DNA of 64,000 nucleotides, taken from Streptomyces mashuensis. Lineage in GTDB: Bacteria; Actinomycetota; Actinomycetes; Streptomycetales; Streptomycetaceae. The notes under the pieces were generated by a model that was not told the origin of the DNA, did not search any database, and saw nothing but the letters and a program-made list of their open reading frames with translations. Positions 16,106-25,254 of this stretch are shown here, piece by piece (the stretch's first letter is position 1; each line of letters starts with the position of its first letter). The DNA lies in NCBI RefSeq assembly GCF_014654785.1, contig NZ_BNBD01000012.1:62001-126000 (forward strand). The letters run 5' to 3'. The translations under genes were made by a program, and so were the position numbers.

Positions 16106-18558
16106 GGCGCGGGGGGCTCCTCGGTGGGGGCGCCGGCCAGGAGGCGGGTCAGGAGGCGGATGGCCGCCCTCTTGTTCAGCGGGTCGTTGCCGTTGCCGCA
16201 CTTGGGGGACTGGATGCAGGACGGGCAGCCCGCCTCGCACTCGCAGGCGGCGATGGCCTCCCGGGTCGCGCGCAGCCAGCTCGCGGCGGTGTGGAAGGCG
16301 CGCTCGGCGAAGCCGGCGCCGCCGGGGTGGCCGTCGTAGACGAAGACGGTGGGCAGCAGTGTGTCGGGGTGGAGGGGCACGGAGACGCCGCCGATGTCCC
16401 AGCGGTCGCAGGTGGCGAAGAGGGGGAGCATGCCGATGGAGGCGTGTTCGGCGGCGTGCAGGGCGCCGCCGAGGGCCTCGGGGGCGATCCGGGCCTCGTC
16501 GAGCTGGTCCTCGGTGACCGTCCACCACACGGCCCGGGTGCGCAGGGTGCGGGGCGGCAGGTCCAGCTTGGACTCGCCGAGGACCTCGCCGGTGATGAGC
16601 CGGCGGCGGAGGAAGGAGACGACCTGGTTGGTGACCTCCACGGAGCCGAAGCACAGGCGGGCGGGGCCCCACGGCACCTCGGTGGTGGTCTCCAGGATGG
16701 AGATGGCGGTGGTGTCGCGCGCGGTGGTCGAGTAGGGCGGGTCGGCCTGCTCGACCAGGGCGACGGACTCCTCCAGGTCCAGGCGGCGTACGAGGTAGCT
16801 GCGGCCCTGGTGGAGGTGGACGGCGCCCTCGTGGACGGTGGAGTGGGCGGCGGAGGCGTCGACGGTGCCCAGGAGCCGTCCGGTGCCCTCCTCCACGACC
16901 TGGACGGGCCGGCCGCCCTCGCCGCGGATGTCCGTGAGGTCGGCGGCGCGTTCCCGGCGTGTCCAGTGCCAGGCGGCGGCCCGGCGGCGGAGCAGTTTGC
17001 GGGCCTCCAGCTGGGCGATGACGGTGCTGGCCTCGGGGCCGAAGAGGGAGAGGTCGGCCTCGGTGAGGGGGAGTTCCTCGGCGGCCGCGCAGAGGTGCGG
17101 GGCCAGCACATAGGGGTTGTCCGGGTCGAGGACGGTGGACTCGACGGGCCGCTGGAAGAGGGCCTCGGGGTGGTGGACGAGGTACGTGTCCAGCGGGTCG
17201 TCGCGGGCGACGAGGACGGCGAGCGCGCCCCGGCCGGTGCGGCCGGCGCGGCCCGCCTGCTGCCAGAGGGAGGCGCGGGTGCCGGGGTAGCCGGAGAGGA
17301 GGACGGCGTCGAGGCCGGCGACGTCGACGCCCAGTTCCAGGGCAGAGGTGGCGGAGAGGCCGAGGAGCTCGCCGGTGTGCAGGGCGCGCTCGAGGGCGCG
17401 GCGTTCCTCGGGCAGGTAGCCGCCGCGGTAGGCGGCGACGCGGGAGGGGAGGGAGCGGTCGACGGCGGCCAGGCGTTCCTGGGCGATCAGCGCGATGAGC
17501 TCGGCGCCGCGCCGGGAACGGACGAAGGCGACGGTGCGGACGCCCTGGACGGTGAGGTCGGTGAGGAGGTCGGCCGTTTCGGCGGTGGCCGTCCGGCGGA
17601 CGGGGGCGCCGCGCTCGCCGTGGAGCTCGGTGAGAGGAGGTTCCCAGAGGGCGAAGACGAGTTCGCCGCGGGGTGACGCGTCGTCGGTGATCTCGGTGAC
17701 GGGCACGCCGGTGAGCCGTCCGGCGGCCTGGGCGGGCTCGGAGGCGGTGGCGGAGGCGAGGAGGAAGACGGGGGCGGAGCCGTAGCGGGCGCACAGCCGC
17801 CGCAGCCGGCGCAGCACCTGGGCGACGTGCGAGCCGAACACGCCGCGGTAGGTGTGGCACTCGTCGACGACGACGTAGCGCAGGGCGCGCAGGAAGGAGG
17901 CCCACCGGGGGTGGGAGGGCAGGATCGAGCGGTGCAGCATGTCGGGGTTGGTCAGCGCGTAGTTGGCGTACTGCCGTACCCATTCGCGCTCCTCGACGGG
18001 GGTGTCGCCGTCGTAGACGGCGGGCCGTACGGCGGTGCCCAGGGGCGCGGCGAGGGCGCGTACGGCGCGGCGCTGGTCGGCGGCGAGGGCCTTGGTGGGG
18101 GCCAGGTACAGGGCGGTCGCGCCCCGCCCGTTCGGGGCCTCGGAGCCGTCCAGGAGGGCGCTGAGCACGGGCGCGAGGTAGGCGAGCGACTTGCCGGAGG
18201 CCGTGCCGGTGGCGACGACGACCGAGGAGCCCCGCAGGGCGTGCTCGGCGGTGGCGGCCTGGTGGGCCCACGGACGGTCGATGCCGGCCGTACGGATGGC
18301 GTCGATCACCTCCGGGCGGATCTTCTCCGGCCAGGGGGCATGACGTCCGGGACGAGGGGGCAAGTGCTCCGTATGAGTGATGCGTGCAGCCCGGCTCGGC
18401 CCGGCGGCCAGTCGGTCGAGGACGGTCCGGGGAGCGGGATGTACGCCCGCCTGCGGCGGGAGTTGATCGTTGGCCATCGACACCGAGTGTGTCACCGGCA
18501 TGACGGACAATGGCGCCAAGGCGTCGTGCACGCCCGCCGGTAAGTGATTGAATGCCAT
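16102..18558 (-). CDS. DEAD/DEAH-box helicase with C-terminal DUF1998-type domain
   Basis: This is an 818-residue superfamily 2 helicase. Visible motifs are VVVATGTASGKSLAY (Walker A), VVDECHTYRG (a DECH box in place of DEAH), LASATA, and QQAGRAGRTGRG in the second RecA domain. The C-terminal cysteine cluster (CECEAGCPSCIQSPKCGNGN) and GHPGGAGFAERAF belong to the DUF1998-like zinc module, seen in Hrq1/MrfA-type repair helicases. It faces bldG divergently with only 54 bp between starts. The start is uncertain (18558 by the conserved MAFNHLPAG; ATGs at 18501 and 18477 also in frame). Confidence 0.88.
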   Translation of the reverse strand: MAFNHLPAGVHDALAPLSVMPVTHSVSMANDQLPPQAGVHPAPRTVLDRLAAGPSRAARITHTEHLPPRPGRHAPWPEKIRPEVIDAIRTAGIDRPWAHQAATAEHALRGSSVVVATGTASGKSLAYLAPVLSALLDGSEAPNGRGATALYLAPTKALAADQRRAVRALAAPLGTAVRPAVYDGDTPVEEREWVRQYANYALTNPDMLHRSILPSHPRWASFLRALRYVVVDECHTYRGVFGSHVAQVLRRLRRLCARYGSAPVFLLASATASEPAQAAGRLTGVPVTEITDDASPRGELVFALWEPPLTELHGERGAPVRRTATAETADLLTDLTVQGVRTVAFVRSRRGAELIALIAQERLAAVDRSLPSRVAAYRGGYLPEERRALERALHTGELLGLSATSALELGVDVAGLDAVLLSGYPGTRASLWQQAGRAGRTGRGALAVLVARDDPLDTYLVHHPEALFQRPVESTVLDPDNPYVLAPHLCAAAEELPLTEADLSLFGPEASTVIAQLEARKLLRRRAAAWHWTRRERAADLTDIRGEGGRPVQVVEEGTGRLLGTVDASAAHSTVHEGAVHLHQGRSYLVRRLDLEESVALVEQADPPYSTTARDTTAISILETTTEVPWGPARLCFGSVEVTNQVVSFLRRRLITGEVLGESKLDLPPRTLRTRAVWWTVTEDQLDEARIAPEALGGALHAAEHASIGMLPLFATCDRWDIGGVSVPLHPDTLLPTVFVYDGHPGGAGFAERAFHTAASWLRATREAIAACECEAGCPSCIQSPKCGNGNDPLNKRAAIRLLTRLLAGAPTEEPPAP

Positions 18559-18612
18559 CGCGGCTGCCGATCCATGGGGGGCGACCGCTCGATGCAAGGT
18601 GCTGGAGGATCC

Positions 18613-18954
18613 GTGGACCTGTCCCTGTCGACCGAGACCCTGGGTGACCGCACGGTTGTCCGCGTCGGTGGCGAGATCGATGTGTACACCGCGCCCAAGC
18701 TGCGGGAGCAGCTGGTCGAGCTTGTCAACGACGGCAACTACCACCTCGTCGTGGACATGGAGGGCGTCGACTTCCTCGACTCCACCGGGCTCGGCGTCCT
18801 GGTCGGTGGCCTGAAGCGTGTGCGTGCCCACGAGGGCTCGCTCCGCCTGGTCTGCAACCAGGAGCGCATTCTCAAGATTTTCCGGATCACCGGTCTGACC
18901 AAGGTGTTCCCGATCCACACCTCCGTCGACGACGCCGTGGCGGCGACCGACTGA
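18613..18954 (+). CDS. bldG: anti-sigma factor antagonist BldG
   Basis: This is a 113-residue STAS-domain protein, the same length as S. coelicolor BldG and nearly identical to it from memory. The phosphorylation site lies in FLDSTGLGVLVGG (Ser57). Dephosphorylated BldG binds RsbW-like kinases and frees sigma factors; in Streptomyces it is needed for aerial growth and antibiotic production. GTG 18613 follows GGAGG. The downstream kinase-like gene is probably cotranscribed. Confidence 0.96.
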   Translation: MDLSLSTETLGDRTVVRVGGEIDVYTAPKLREQLVELVNDGNYHLVVDMEGVDFLDSTGLGVLVGGLKRVRAHEGSLRLVCNQERILKIFRITGLTKVFPIHTSVDDAVAATD

Positions 18955-19110
18955 CGGCCGGACGGGTGACCGGCGGCCGGGCGTCCGGCGGCCGCCGCCC
19001 GACGCGACCGTCACGCCGGGACACCGGGGCCGGTCGTGGTCCGGCCCCTGCGCGGGTCCGCCCCGTCCCGGCTGCGGGGCGGGGGGACGTACGACTTTGA
19101 GGGGGATGGC

Positions 19111-19581
19111 ATGGCCACCGTCGAACTGCTCTTCAGCGCCCTTCCCGAGCACGTCCGCACGGCGAGGCTCGTGGCGGCCGCCGTGGCGCGCCGGGCAGGG
19201 GTGGACGAGGCCGTGCTGGACGAGGTGCGGCTCGCCGTGGGCGAGGCATGCTCGCGCGCGGTCGGCCTGCACGCGAGCCACGGGATCTCCACCCCGGTCC
19301 GGGTCGTCCTGACCGAGGACGAAAAGAAGTTCTCCATCGAGGTCGCCGACGACGCGCCGCGGCCCGCCGCCGTGGCGGCCGCGCTGTCCGCCGCGGCCGG
19401 TGCCGCCTCCGGCGCCCCGCGGGGCGAGGCCGTGCCCGAGGAGGGCGTGCTCGGCGGCGAGGACGACATGGGTCTCGCCGTGATCAGCGGCCTGGTGGAC
19501 GACGTCGAGGTGACGGCGGGTGAGTCCGGCGGGCTGATCCGGATGAGCTGGCCTACGACGCCGGCGCCCGAAGCGGCCTGA
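19111..19581 (+). CDS. RsbW-like anti-sigma factor / BldG partner
   Basis: This is a 156-residue HATPase_c (GHKL) protein. An N-box is recognisable (DEVRLAVGEACSRAV), and DDMGLAVISGLVDDVEV matches the G2 region, but the stretch between them is Ala-rich and poor in canonical G1 residues. The position right after bldG matches S. coelicolor SCO3548, described as an anti-sigma-factor-like partner of BldG. ATG 19111 follows GAGGGGG. A 16-bp palindrome starts 9 bp after the stop. Confidence 0.85.
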   Translation: MATVELLFSALPEHVRTARLVAAAVARRAGVDEAVLDEVRLAVGEACSRAVGLHASHGISTPVRVVLTEDEKKFSIEVADDAPRPAAVAAALSAAAGAASGAPRGEAVPEEGVLGGEDDMGLAVISGLVDDVEVTAGESGGLIRMSWPTTPAPEAA

Positions 19582-19589
19582 CGCCGCAG

Positions 19590-19605
19590 CGGCCGGTACC
19601 GGCCG
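19590..19605. terminator. 16-bp perfect palindrome after the bldG operon
   Basis: CGGCCGGTACCGGCCG is self-complementary and lies 9 bp past the stop of the RsbW-like gene. It could act as a terminator stem or a protein site; no loop is left, so function is uncertain. Confidence 0.4.
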
Positions 19606-19921
19606 GTGTCACCCGCCCGCAGTAGTCCGGAAAGTGTCCTGTGACGGTCCGCGGTCGTCCTCGGCCGGCGGTGCGGCCGGCTGTGCGGTCGGCGGCAGGA
19701 CCGGGATTCCGGCATTCCCCCAAGAGCCCGCAAGGGCGGCCCCAAGGCGGGCCGGAACCAGCCCTCACTTGAAAAGGCTCATTCCGTTTGCCGCGCTCTG
19801 TCGCGGCCTCGTCATGCTCCCTACAATCCGTCCATCTTGAGCTCAGGACGCCTGAGCGTGGCGGCTGTTCCGCGGTCGCGGTCCGGCTGCGCGCCCATGT
19901 GCCAAACGTCAGGGAGGACGA
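19606..19921. promoter_or_regulatory. hppA upstream region with a -10-like box
   Basis: This 316-bp stretch holds no convincing gene. TACAAT at 19822-19827, with TGTCGC 17 bp upstream, is the best vegetative promoter candidate and would place transcription start about 90 bp before hppA. The hppA ribosome site AGGGAGGA lies at about 19911-19918. Confidence 0.45.
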
Positions 19922-22342
19922 ATGGCGGGGCACTTCACCCCTGAACAGGTGAACTTCACTGGGAACAATTCCCTCGCGGTCGAGCTGACCGGTGGGGACC
20001 GCACCCTGGTGACGGTGATCGCGGCGGTGGCGATCGCGGCACTGGTGGTGGCGGTGGTACTGGTGCGACAGGTGCTCTCGGCGAGCGAGGGCACCCCGGC
20101 CATGAGGAGAATCGCCGCGGCGGTCCAGGAGGGGGCCAACGCCTACCTGGCCCGACAGCTGCGTACGCTCGGCGTCTTCGCCGTCGTCGTGTTCTTCCTC
20201 CTGCTGCTCCTGCCGGCGGACAACTGGGCGCAGCGCTGGGGACGTTCGCTGTTCTTCCTCGTCGGGGCGCTGTTCTCGGCGGCCACCGGCTACATCGGCA
20301 TGTGGCTGGCGGTGCGCAGCAATGTGCGCGTGGCCGCCGCGGCCCGTGAGGCGACCACTCCCGGAAGCACCACCGAGGGAGCGGACCAGCCCGCCCAGGC
20401 TCCGGACACCCGGTCCGCCTCCCACCGTGCGATGAAGATCGCGTTCCGGACCGGTGGTGTGGTCGGCATGTTCACCGTGGGCCTGGGCCTGCTGGGCGCC
20501 TCCTGCGTCGTCCTCGTCTACGCCGCCGACGCGCCCAAGGTGCTGGAGGGCTTCGGCTTCGGCGCGGCGCTGCTGGCGATGTTCATGCGGGTGGGCGGCG
20601 GCATCTTCACGAAGGCCGCCGACGTGGGCGCCGACCTCGTCGGCAAGGTGGAGCAGGGCATTCCCGAGGACGACCCGCGGAACGCCGCCACCATCGCGGA
20701 CAACGTCGGCGACAACGTGGGCGACTGCGCCGGGATGGCGGCCGACCTGTTCGAGTCGTACGCGGTCACGCTCGTCGCCGCGCTGATCCTGGGCAAGGCC
20801 GCCTTCGGCGACTCGGGCCTGGCGTTCCCGCTCCTCGTGCCCGCCATCGGCGTCCTCACGGCGATGATCGGCATCTTCGCCGTGGCGCCGCGCCGCGGCG
20901 ACCGCAGCGGCATGACCGCCATCAACCGTGGCTTCTTCGTCTCGGCGGTCGTCTCCCTCGTCCTCGTGGCGGTGGCCGTCTACACCTACCTGCCGTCCAG
21001 CTATGCCGCGTTGACCGGCATCGACGACGCCCTCAAGGGCCACGACGGCGACCCGCGCGTCCTGGCGCTGGTGGCCGTGGCCATCGGCATCGTGCTCGCC
21101 GCGCTCATCCAGCAGCTCACCGGCTACTTCACCGAGACCAGCCGGCGACCCGTGCGCGACATCGGCAAGACCTCCCTGACCGGCCCCGCGACCGTCGTCC
21201 TCGCCGGTGTCTCCGTCGGCCTGGAGTCGGCGGTGTACTCGGCGGTGCTGATCGCCCTCGGCGTCTACGGCGCGTTCCTGCTGGGCGGCACCTCCATCAT
21301 GCTGGCGCTGTTCGCCGTGGCCCTGGCCGGCACGGGCCTGCTCACCACCGTCGGTGTCATCGTCGCGATGGACACCTTCGGCCCGGTCTCCGACAACGCG
21401 CAGGGCATCGCCGAGATGTCCGGCGACGTCCAGGGCGCCGGCGCGCAGGTCCTGACCGACCTCGACGCGGTGGGCAACACCACCAAGGCCATCACCAAGG
21501 GCATCGCCATCGCCACGGCCGTGCTCGCGGCGTCGGCGCTGTTCGGCTCGTACCGCGACGCGATCGGGACCGCGATCGGCGAGGTGCACGCCAGGACCGA
21601 CTCGCTGGGGCTCAGTCTCGACATCTCGCAGCCCAACAACCTGGTGGGGCTGGTGCTGGGCGCGGCCGTCGTCTTCCTCTTCTCCGGGCTCGCCATCAAC
21701 GCCGTGTCGCGTTCGGCCGGCGCAGTGGTCCTCGAGGTGCGGCGGCAGTTCCGCGAGCACCCCGGCATCATGGACAACACCGAGAAGCCGGAGTACGGGC
21801 GCGTGGTGGACATCTGCACCAAGGACGCGCTCCGCGAGCTGGCCACGCCCGGCCTGCTGGCCGTGATGGCCCCCATCGCGGTGGGCTTCTCCCTCGGCGT
21901 GGGCGCCCTGGGCGCGTACCTCGCCGGTGCCATCGGGACGGGCACCCTGATGGCGGTCTTCCTGGCCAACTCCGGTGGCGCCTGGGACAACGCCAAGAAG
22001 CTGGTGGAGGACGGCCACCACGGCGGCAAGGGGAGCGAGGCGCACGCGGCGACGGTCATCGGCGACACGGTCGGCGACCCGTTCAAGGACACCGCCGGTC
22101 CCGCCATCAACCCGCTGCTGAAGGTGATGAACCTGGTGGCGCTGCTCATCGCGCCCGCCGTGGTGAAGTTCTCGTACGGTGCCGACGCCAGCCGGGGCCT
22201 GCGGATCGGCGTGGCGGCGCTGGCCGTCGTCGTCATCGTGGGCGCGGTGTACGTGTCGAAGCGGCGCGGTGTCGCGGTCGGCGGGGACGGCGAGGAGGCC
22301 GGCCGGACCACCCAGCCGGCGGACCCCGCGGTGGTGTCCTGA
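19922..22342 (+). CDS. hppA: K+-independent H+-translocating pyrophosphatase
   Basis: This 806-residue membrane pyrophosphatase couples pyrophosphate hydrolysis to proton pumping. About 16 hydrophobic segments are visible, with the signature DVGADLVGKVE (about 235-245), the acidic DNVGDNVGDCAG, and GDTVGDPFKDTAGPA near the C-terminus. GNTTKAITKG carries Lys522 and Thr525 where K+-dependent enzymes have Ala and Gly, so this should be the K+-independent, proton-pumping type. It follows the bldG pair on the same strand, as in S. coelicolor, and is closed by a strong terminator. Confidence 0.96.
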   Translation: MAGHFTPEQVNFTGNNSLAVELTGGDRTLVTVIAAVAIAALVVAVVLVRQVLSASEGTPAMRRIAAAVQEGANAYLARQLRTLGVFAVVVFFLLLLLPADNWAQRWGRSLFFLVGALFSAATGYIGMWLAVRSNVRVAAAAREATTPGSTTEGADQPAQAPDTRSASHRAMKIAFRTGGVVGMFTVGLGLLGASCVVLVYAADAPKVLEGFGFGAALLAMFMRVGGGIFTKAADVGADLVGKVEQGIPEDDPRNAATIADNVGDNVGDCAGMAADLFESYAVTLVAALILGKAAFGDSGLAFPLLVPAIGVLTAMIGIFAVAPRRGDRSGMTAINRGFFVSAVVSLVLVAVAVYTYLPSSYAALTGIDDALKGHDGDPRVLALVAVAIGIVLAALIQQLTGYFTETSRRPVRDIGKTSLTGPATVVLAGVSVGLESAVYSAVLIALGVYGAFLLGGTSIMLALFAVALAGTGLLTTVGVIVAMDTFGPVSDNAQGIAEMSGDVQGAGAQVLTDLDAVGNTTKAITKGIAIATAVLAASALFGSYRDAIGTAIGEVHARTDSLGLSLDISQPNNLVGLVLGAAVVFLFSGLAINAVSRSAGAVVLEVRRQFREHPGIMDNTEKPEYGRVVDICTKDALRELATPGLLAVMAPIAVGFSLGVGALGAYLAGAIGTGTLMAVFLANSGGAWDNAKKLVEDGHHGGKGSEAHAATVIGDTVGDPFKDTAGPAINPLLKVMNLVALLIAPAVVKFSYGADASRGLRIGVAALAVVVIVGAVYVSKRRGVAVGGDGEEAGRTTQPADPAVVS

Positions 22343-22388
22343 CGGTCCCTCACACCGGCCGGGTCCCTCGACCGGCGCACCACCCCGA

Positions 22389-22421
22389 CGGGGCGCCCGC
22401 GGTTCGTCCGCGGGCGCCCCG
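22389..22421 (+). terminator. hppA terminator
   Basis: The arms are complementary over 14 bp (core GGGGCGCCCGCGG / CCGCGGGCGCCCC) around the loop TTCGT, about 47 bp after the hppA stop. The remaining 210 bp to the next gene contain C-rich repeats of CCCCCGTACG and an A/T-richer promoter-like stretch. Confidence 0.85.
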
Positions 22422-22633
22422 CACGTATGCGCGCGCCCCCGTACGGCCCCCCGGTACGCGCCCCCGTACGCCCCCCGCGGCGGCGGTTCCCGGTCGCCGG
22501 GCGGTGCGGTGAACACCACGGCCACCTTGCTGCAATCAGTGACAAAAGGGTGCGTAACGGGTACTCGGCTCGCGACCCCTCTCACCCGGCCGTGTAAGTT
22601 CCGGGGCCGAGAGCCATTGAAGGGACCAATCCG

Positions 22634-23218
22634 GTGAACAAGAAGCTTGTGGCTGCACTGTCCGGCGGGGCGGCACTTGTCCTGTCGTTGACGGCCTGTG
22701 GCGGTGGCGGCGACGACGGGAAGAAGAAGCTCGACGACTGGGCCAAGAAGGTCTGCGACCAGATGCAGCCCCAAGTGAAGAAAATCACGGACGCCAACGT
22801 CGCCATCGCCGGCATCCGGAACGAGCAGGACTCGAAGAAGATCAAGGAGGGCGACTCCGCGGCCTTCCAGTCCATCGCCGAGGCGTACAAGGCGCTGGCC
22901 ACCTCCGTCCAGCAGGCCGGCCCGCCGCCGGGCAAGGACGGCGAGACGAACCAGAAGAACGCGGTCAAGGCCCTCAACGACCTCTCCAGCGCCTACACCG
23001 GCCTGAAGCAGCGCATCGACAAGCTCGACACCGGCGACCAGGGGAAGTTCGGCGACGGGCTCAACGGCATCGCCAGCGACATCCTCAAGCTCAGCAACAG
23101 CAGCGACGACGCGCTGAAGAAGCTGCAGTCCGGTGACGTCGGCAAGGCGATGGCCCAGCAGCACGGCTGCCAGCGCCCGCCGTCCCCCGCGGCCCCCGCC
23201 ACGCCGAGCAAGTCCTGA
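22634..23218 (+). CDS. small secreted lipoprotein, Lys-rich
   Basis: This is a 194-residue predicted lipoprotein of unknown function. The signal ends in the lipobox LSLTAC (Cys at about 23), followed by a Gly/Asp linker. The mature part is rich in Lys, Asp and Gln and looks all-helical (repeated Lys-Leu-Asp pairs), with a Pro/Ala C-terminal tail. Two cysteines, in KKVCDQMQ and QQHGCQ, could form a disulfide. GTG 22634 is used. It is probably a surface-exposed coiled-coil protein. Confidence 0.8.
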   Translation: MNKKLVAALSGGAALVLSLTACGGGGDDGKKKLDDWAKKVCDQMQPQVKKITDANVAIAGIRNEQDSKKIKEGDSAAFQSIAEAYKALATSVQQAGPPPGKDGETNQKNAVKALNDLSSAYTGLKQRIDKLDTGDQGKFGDGLNGIASDILKLSNSSDDALKKLQSGDVGKAMAQQHGCQRPPSPAAPATPSKS

Positions 23219-23234
23219 CGCCGGACAGGACCCC

Positions 23235-23279
23235 GGACGGCAGGGCCCCCGACGGCAGGGCCCCGGACGACAGGGCTGC
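23235..23279 (+). repeat. three 15-bp tandem repeats
   Basis: GGACGGCAGGGCCCC, CGACGGCAGGGCCCC and GGACGACAGGGCTGC follow one another directly, preceded by a 12-bp partial unit. CAGGGCCCC here also pairs with GGGGCCCTG just downstream, so the block may act as a terminator for the lipoprotein gene. Confidence 0.6.
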
Positions 23280-23357
23280 GGCCGGGGCCCCGGAAGGGGC
23301 CCTGGCGTGCCGTGCGGCGGCGCGGCGGGCCCCGGGTGGTCCCCGACAATGGTCCGC

Positions 23358-24893
23358 GTGAGTACGACGCATCTCCCCACCGCCGACCCCGCGCGCACCG
23401 CCCGCCTGCGCGAGGCCCTGCTCGCCGCCGCCTTCACCGCCGACGGCCTCCTCGACCTGCTCGGCGCCCCGGCCTACGCGGCCCTCGCCCGCGGCGAGAC
23501 CGTGCCCGCCCTGCGCGCCACGCGCGGCGACGGCCCGCTGGAGACGCTGGTCCGGCTCTTCCTGCTGCAGCGCCCGGCCGGCCGGGCGCGCGCCGCGGCG
23601 GCCCTGCCGGTGGAGGACTGCCTGGCCGGCGGCTGGCTCGTGCCCGACGGGGACGACGCGGTACGGGCGACCGTCGACGTGCGCCCGTACGGCGGCCCCG
23701 ACGGCCAGGACTGGTGGATCGTCTCCGACCTGGGCTGCGCCGTCGGCGGCGCGGGCGGCATCGCCGGGGGCACCGCGGGCCCCTCCGGAGTGGAGCGTTC
23801 CGAGCTCGTCCTGGGCGTCGGCGGCGCCTCCACCACGCTGGCCGGCATCACCGTCCGCACGCCCGTGGAGAGCGCCCTCGACCTGGGCACCGGCTCGGGC
23901 ATCCAGGCCCTGCACCTGGCCCAGCACGCCACCCGCGTCACCGCCACCGACCTCAACCCGCGCGCGCTGCGCATGGCGGGGCTCACGCTCGCGCTCTCCG
24001 GCGCGCCGGAGCCCGACCTGCGGCGCGGCTCGCTCTACGAGCCGGTGGCGGGGGAGACGTACGACCTCATCGTCTCGAACCCGCCGTTCGTCATCTCCCC
24101 CGGCGCCCGGCTGACGTACCGCGACGGCGGCATGGCCGGCGACGACCTGTGCCGCACCCTGGTGGGCCGGGCCGCCGCCCACCTCAACGACGGGGGCCAC
24201 TGCCAGCTGCTGGCCAACTGGGAGCACGTCGAGGGCGAGGACTGGCGGGAGCGGCTGGCGTCCTGGGTGCCGCAGGGCTGCGACGCCTGGATCGTCCAGC
24301 GCGAGGTGCAGGACGTCGCCCAGTACGCCGAGCTGTGGCTGCGCGACGCGGGCGACCACCGGGCCGGGCCCGAGGAGTACGCGGCGCGCTACGACGCGTG
24401 GCTGGACGAGTTCGAGGCGCGCCGGACGAAGGCGGTCGGATTTGGCTGGATCACGCTGCGCAAGAGCGGGGCCGGGCGCCCCTCGGTGATCGCCGAGGAG
24501 TGGCCGCACCCGGTCGAGCAGCCGCTCGGCGCGACGGTCACCGGCCACTTCCGGCGCCAGGACTTCCTGCGGACGCACGACGACGCCGCGCTGCTGGCCA
24601 CCCGCTTCCGGCTGGCCGACGAGGTGCTCCAGGAGCAGGTCGGGCTGCCGGGCGCGGAGGACCCGGAGCACGTGGTACTGCGCCAGAACCGCGGTATGCG
24701 CAGGGCCACGAAGGTCGACACGGTGGGGGCGGGCTTCGCGGGCGTGTGCGACGGCTCGCTGCCCGCCGGCCGCATCCTCGACGCGATCGCGCAGCTGGTC
24801 GGGGAGGACCCGGTGCTGCTGCGGGACCGGACGCCGGAGGCGATCAGGCTGCTGGTCGAGCAGGGCTTCCTGACGCCGGTGGACGCGGGCTGA
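23358..24893 (+). CDS. class I SAM methyltransferase (N6/N5 type, NPPF motif)
   Basis: This is a 511-residue protein. After an N-terminal helical domain of about 165 residues comes a Rossmann methyltransferase core with ALDLGTGSGIQALHLA (motif I) and IVSNPPFVISP at about 239, the NPPF signature of N6-adenine and HemK-like N5-glutamine methyltransferases. A C-terminal domain of about 200 residues follows. The target is unknown; the layout resembles RlmG/PrmC relatives. GTG 23358 begins the conserved VSTTHLP. GACAAT, a -10-like box, lies just 7 bp upstream of the start, hinting at a leaderless or near-leaderless transcript. Confidence 0.85.
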   Translation: MSTTHLPTADPARTARLREALLAAAFTADGLLDLLGAPAYAALARGETVPALRATRGDGPLETLVRLFLLQRPAGRARAAAALPVEDCLAGGWLVPDGDDAVRATVDVRPYGGPDGQDWWIVSDLGCAVGGAGGIAGGTAGPSGVERSELVLGVGGASTTLAGITVRTPVESALDLGTGSGIQALHLAQHATRVTATDLNPRALRMAGLTLALSGAPEPDLRRGSLYEPVAGETYDLIVSNPPFVISPGARLTYRDGGMAGDDLCRTLVGRAAAHLNDGGHCQLLANWEHVEGEDWRERLASWVPQGCDAWIVQREVQDVAQYAELWLRDAGDHRAGPEEYAARYDAWLDEFEARRTKAVGFGWITLRKSGAGRPSVIAEEWPHPVEQPLGATVTGHFRRQDFLRTHDDAALLATRFRLADEVLQEQVGLPGAEDPEHVVLRQNRGMRRATKVDTVGAGFAGVCDGSLPAGRILDAIAQLVGEDPVLLRDRTPEAIRLLVEQGFLTPVDAG

Positions 24894-25254
24894 CCGGGCC
24901 GGCTGACCGGGCTGAGGTCGGCCCGGGGCCGGTCCGGGACCGGGTCCGCGCCGACTCGTGAGAGGGCGGGACGGAGGGGTCACGTTCGCGTCATGTTCCT
25001 CCGTGCCGCCGCCGGCGCTCCGGGCCGGCCCCGGGACTGTATGTCCGTTCCATGTCAAGAGTGCGGGGCGCGCGGGACCCCCGCCACTCCTGGCGTGTGA
25101 CGGTCCGGGCGGCAGACAGGACGCTTGTCGGGTTACCGTTCGAGTGGCGTTGCGGGCTTTCTCCGTTTGACATGGGGGCGGGATGTACCGTCACACTCCG
25201 CAGCGAGGCCGCAACAACGCCCACACCGAGTGCCGACCGGAAGAAGAGCGAACC
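24894..25254. promoter_or_regulatory. topA upstream region
   Basis: This 361-bp region holds no gene. ACGGAGG/CCTCCGT arms lie around 24970-25005. A consensus -35 box TTGACA is at 25167-25172, but the nearest TAnnnT follows too closely for a normal spacer, so promoter assignment is tentative. topA promoters in S. coelicolor are supercoiling-sensitive (literature recollection). Confidence 0.4.

Noticed and set aside
20000..23437. Long antisense frame through hppA and neighbours
   Set aside because: It reads as low-complexity Asp/Gly/Arg/His sequence antisense to a clear pyrophosphatase, a known artefact in high-GC DNA.
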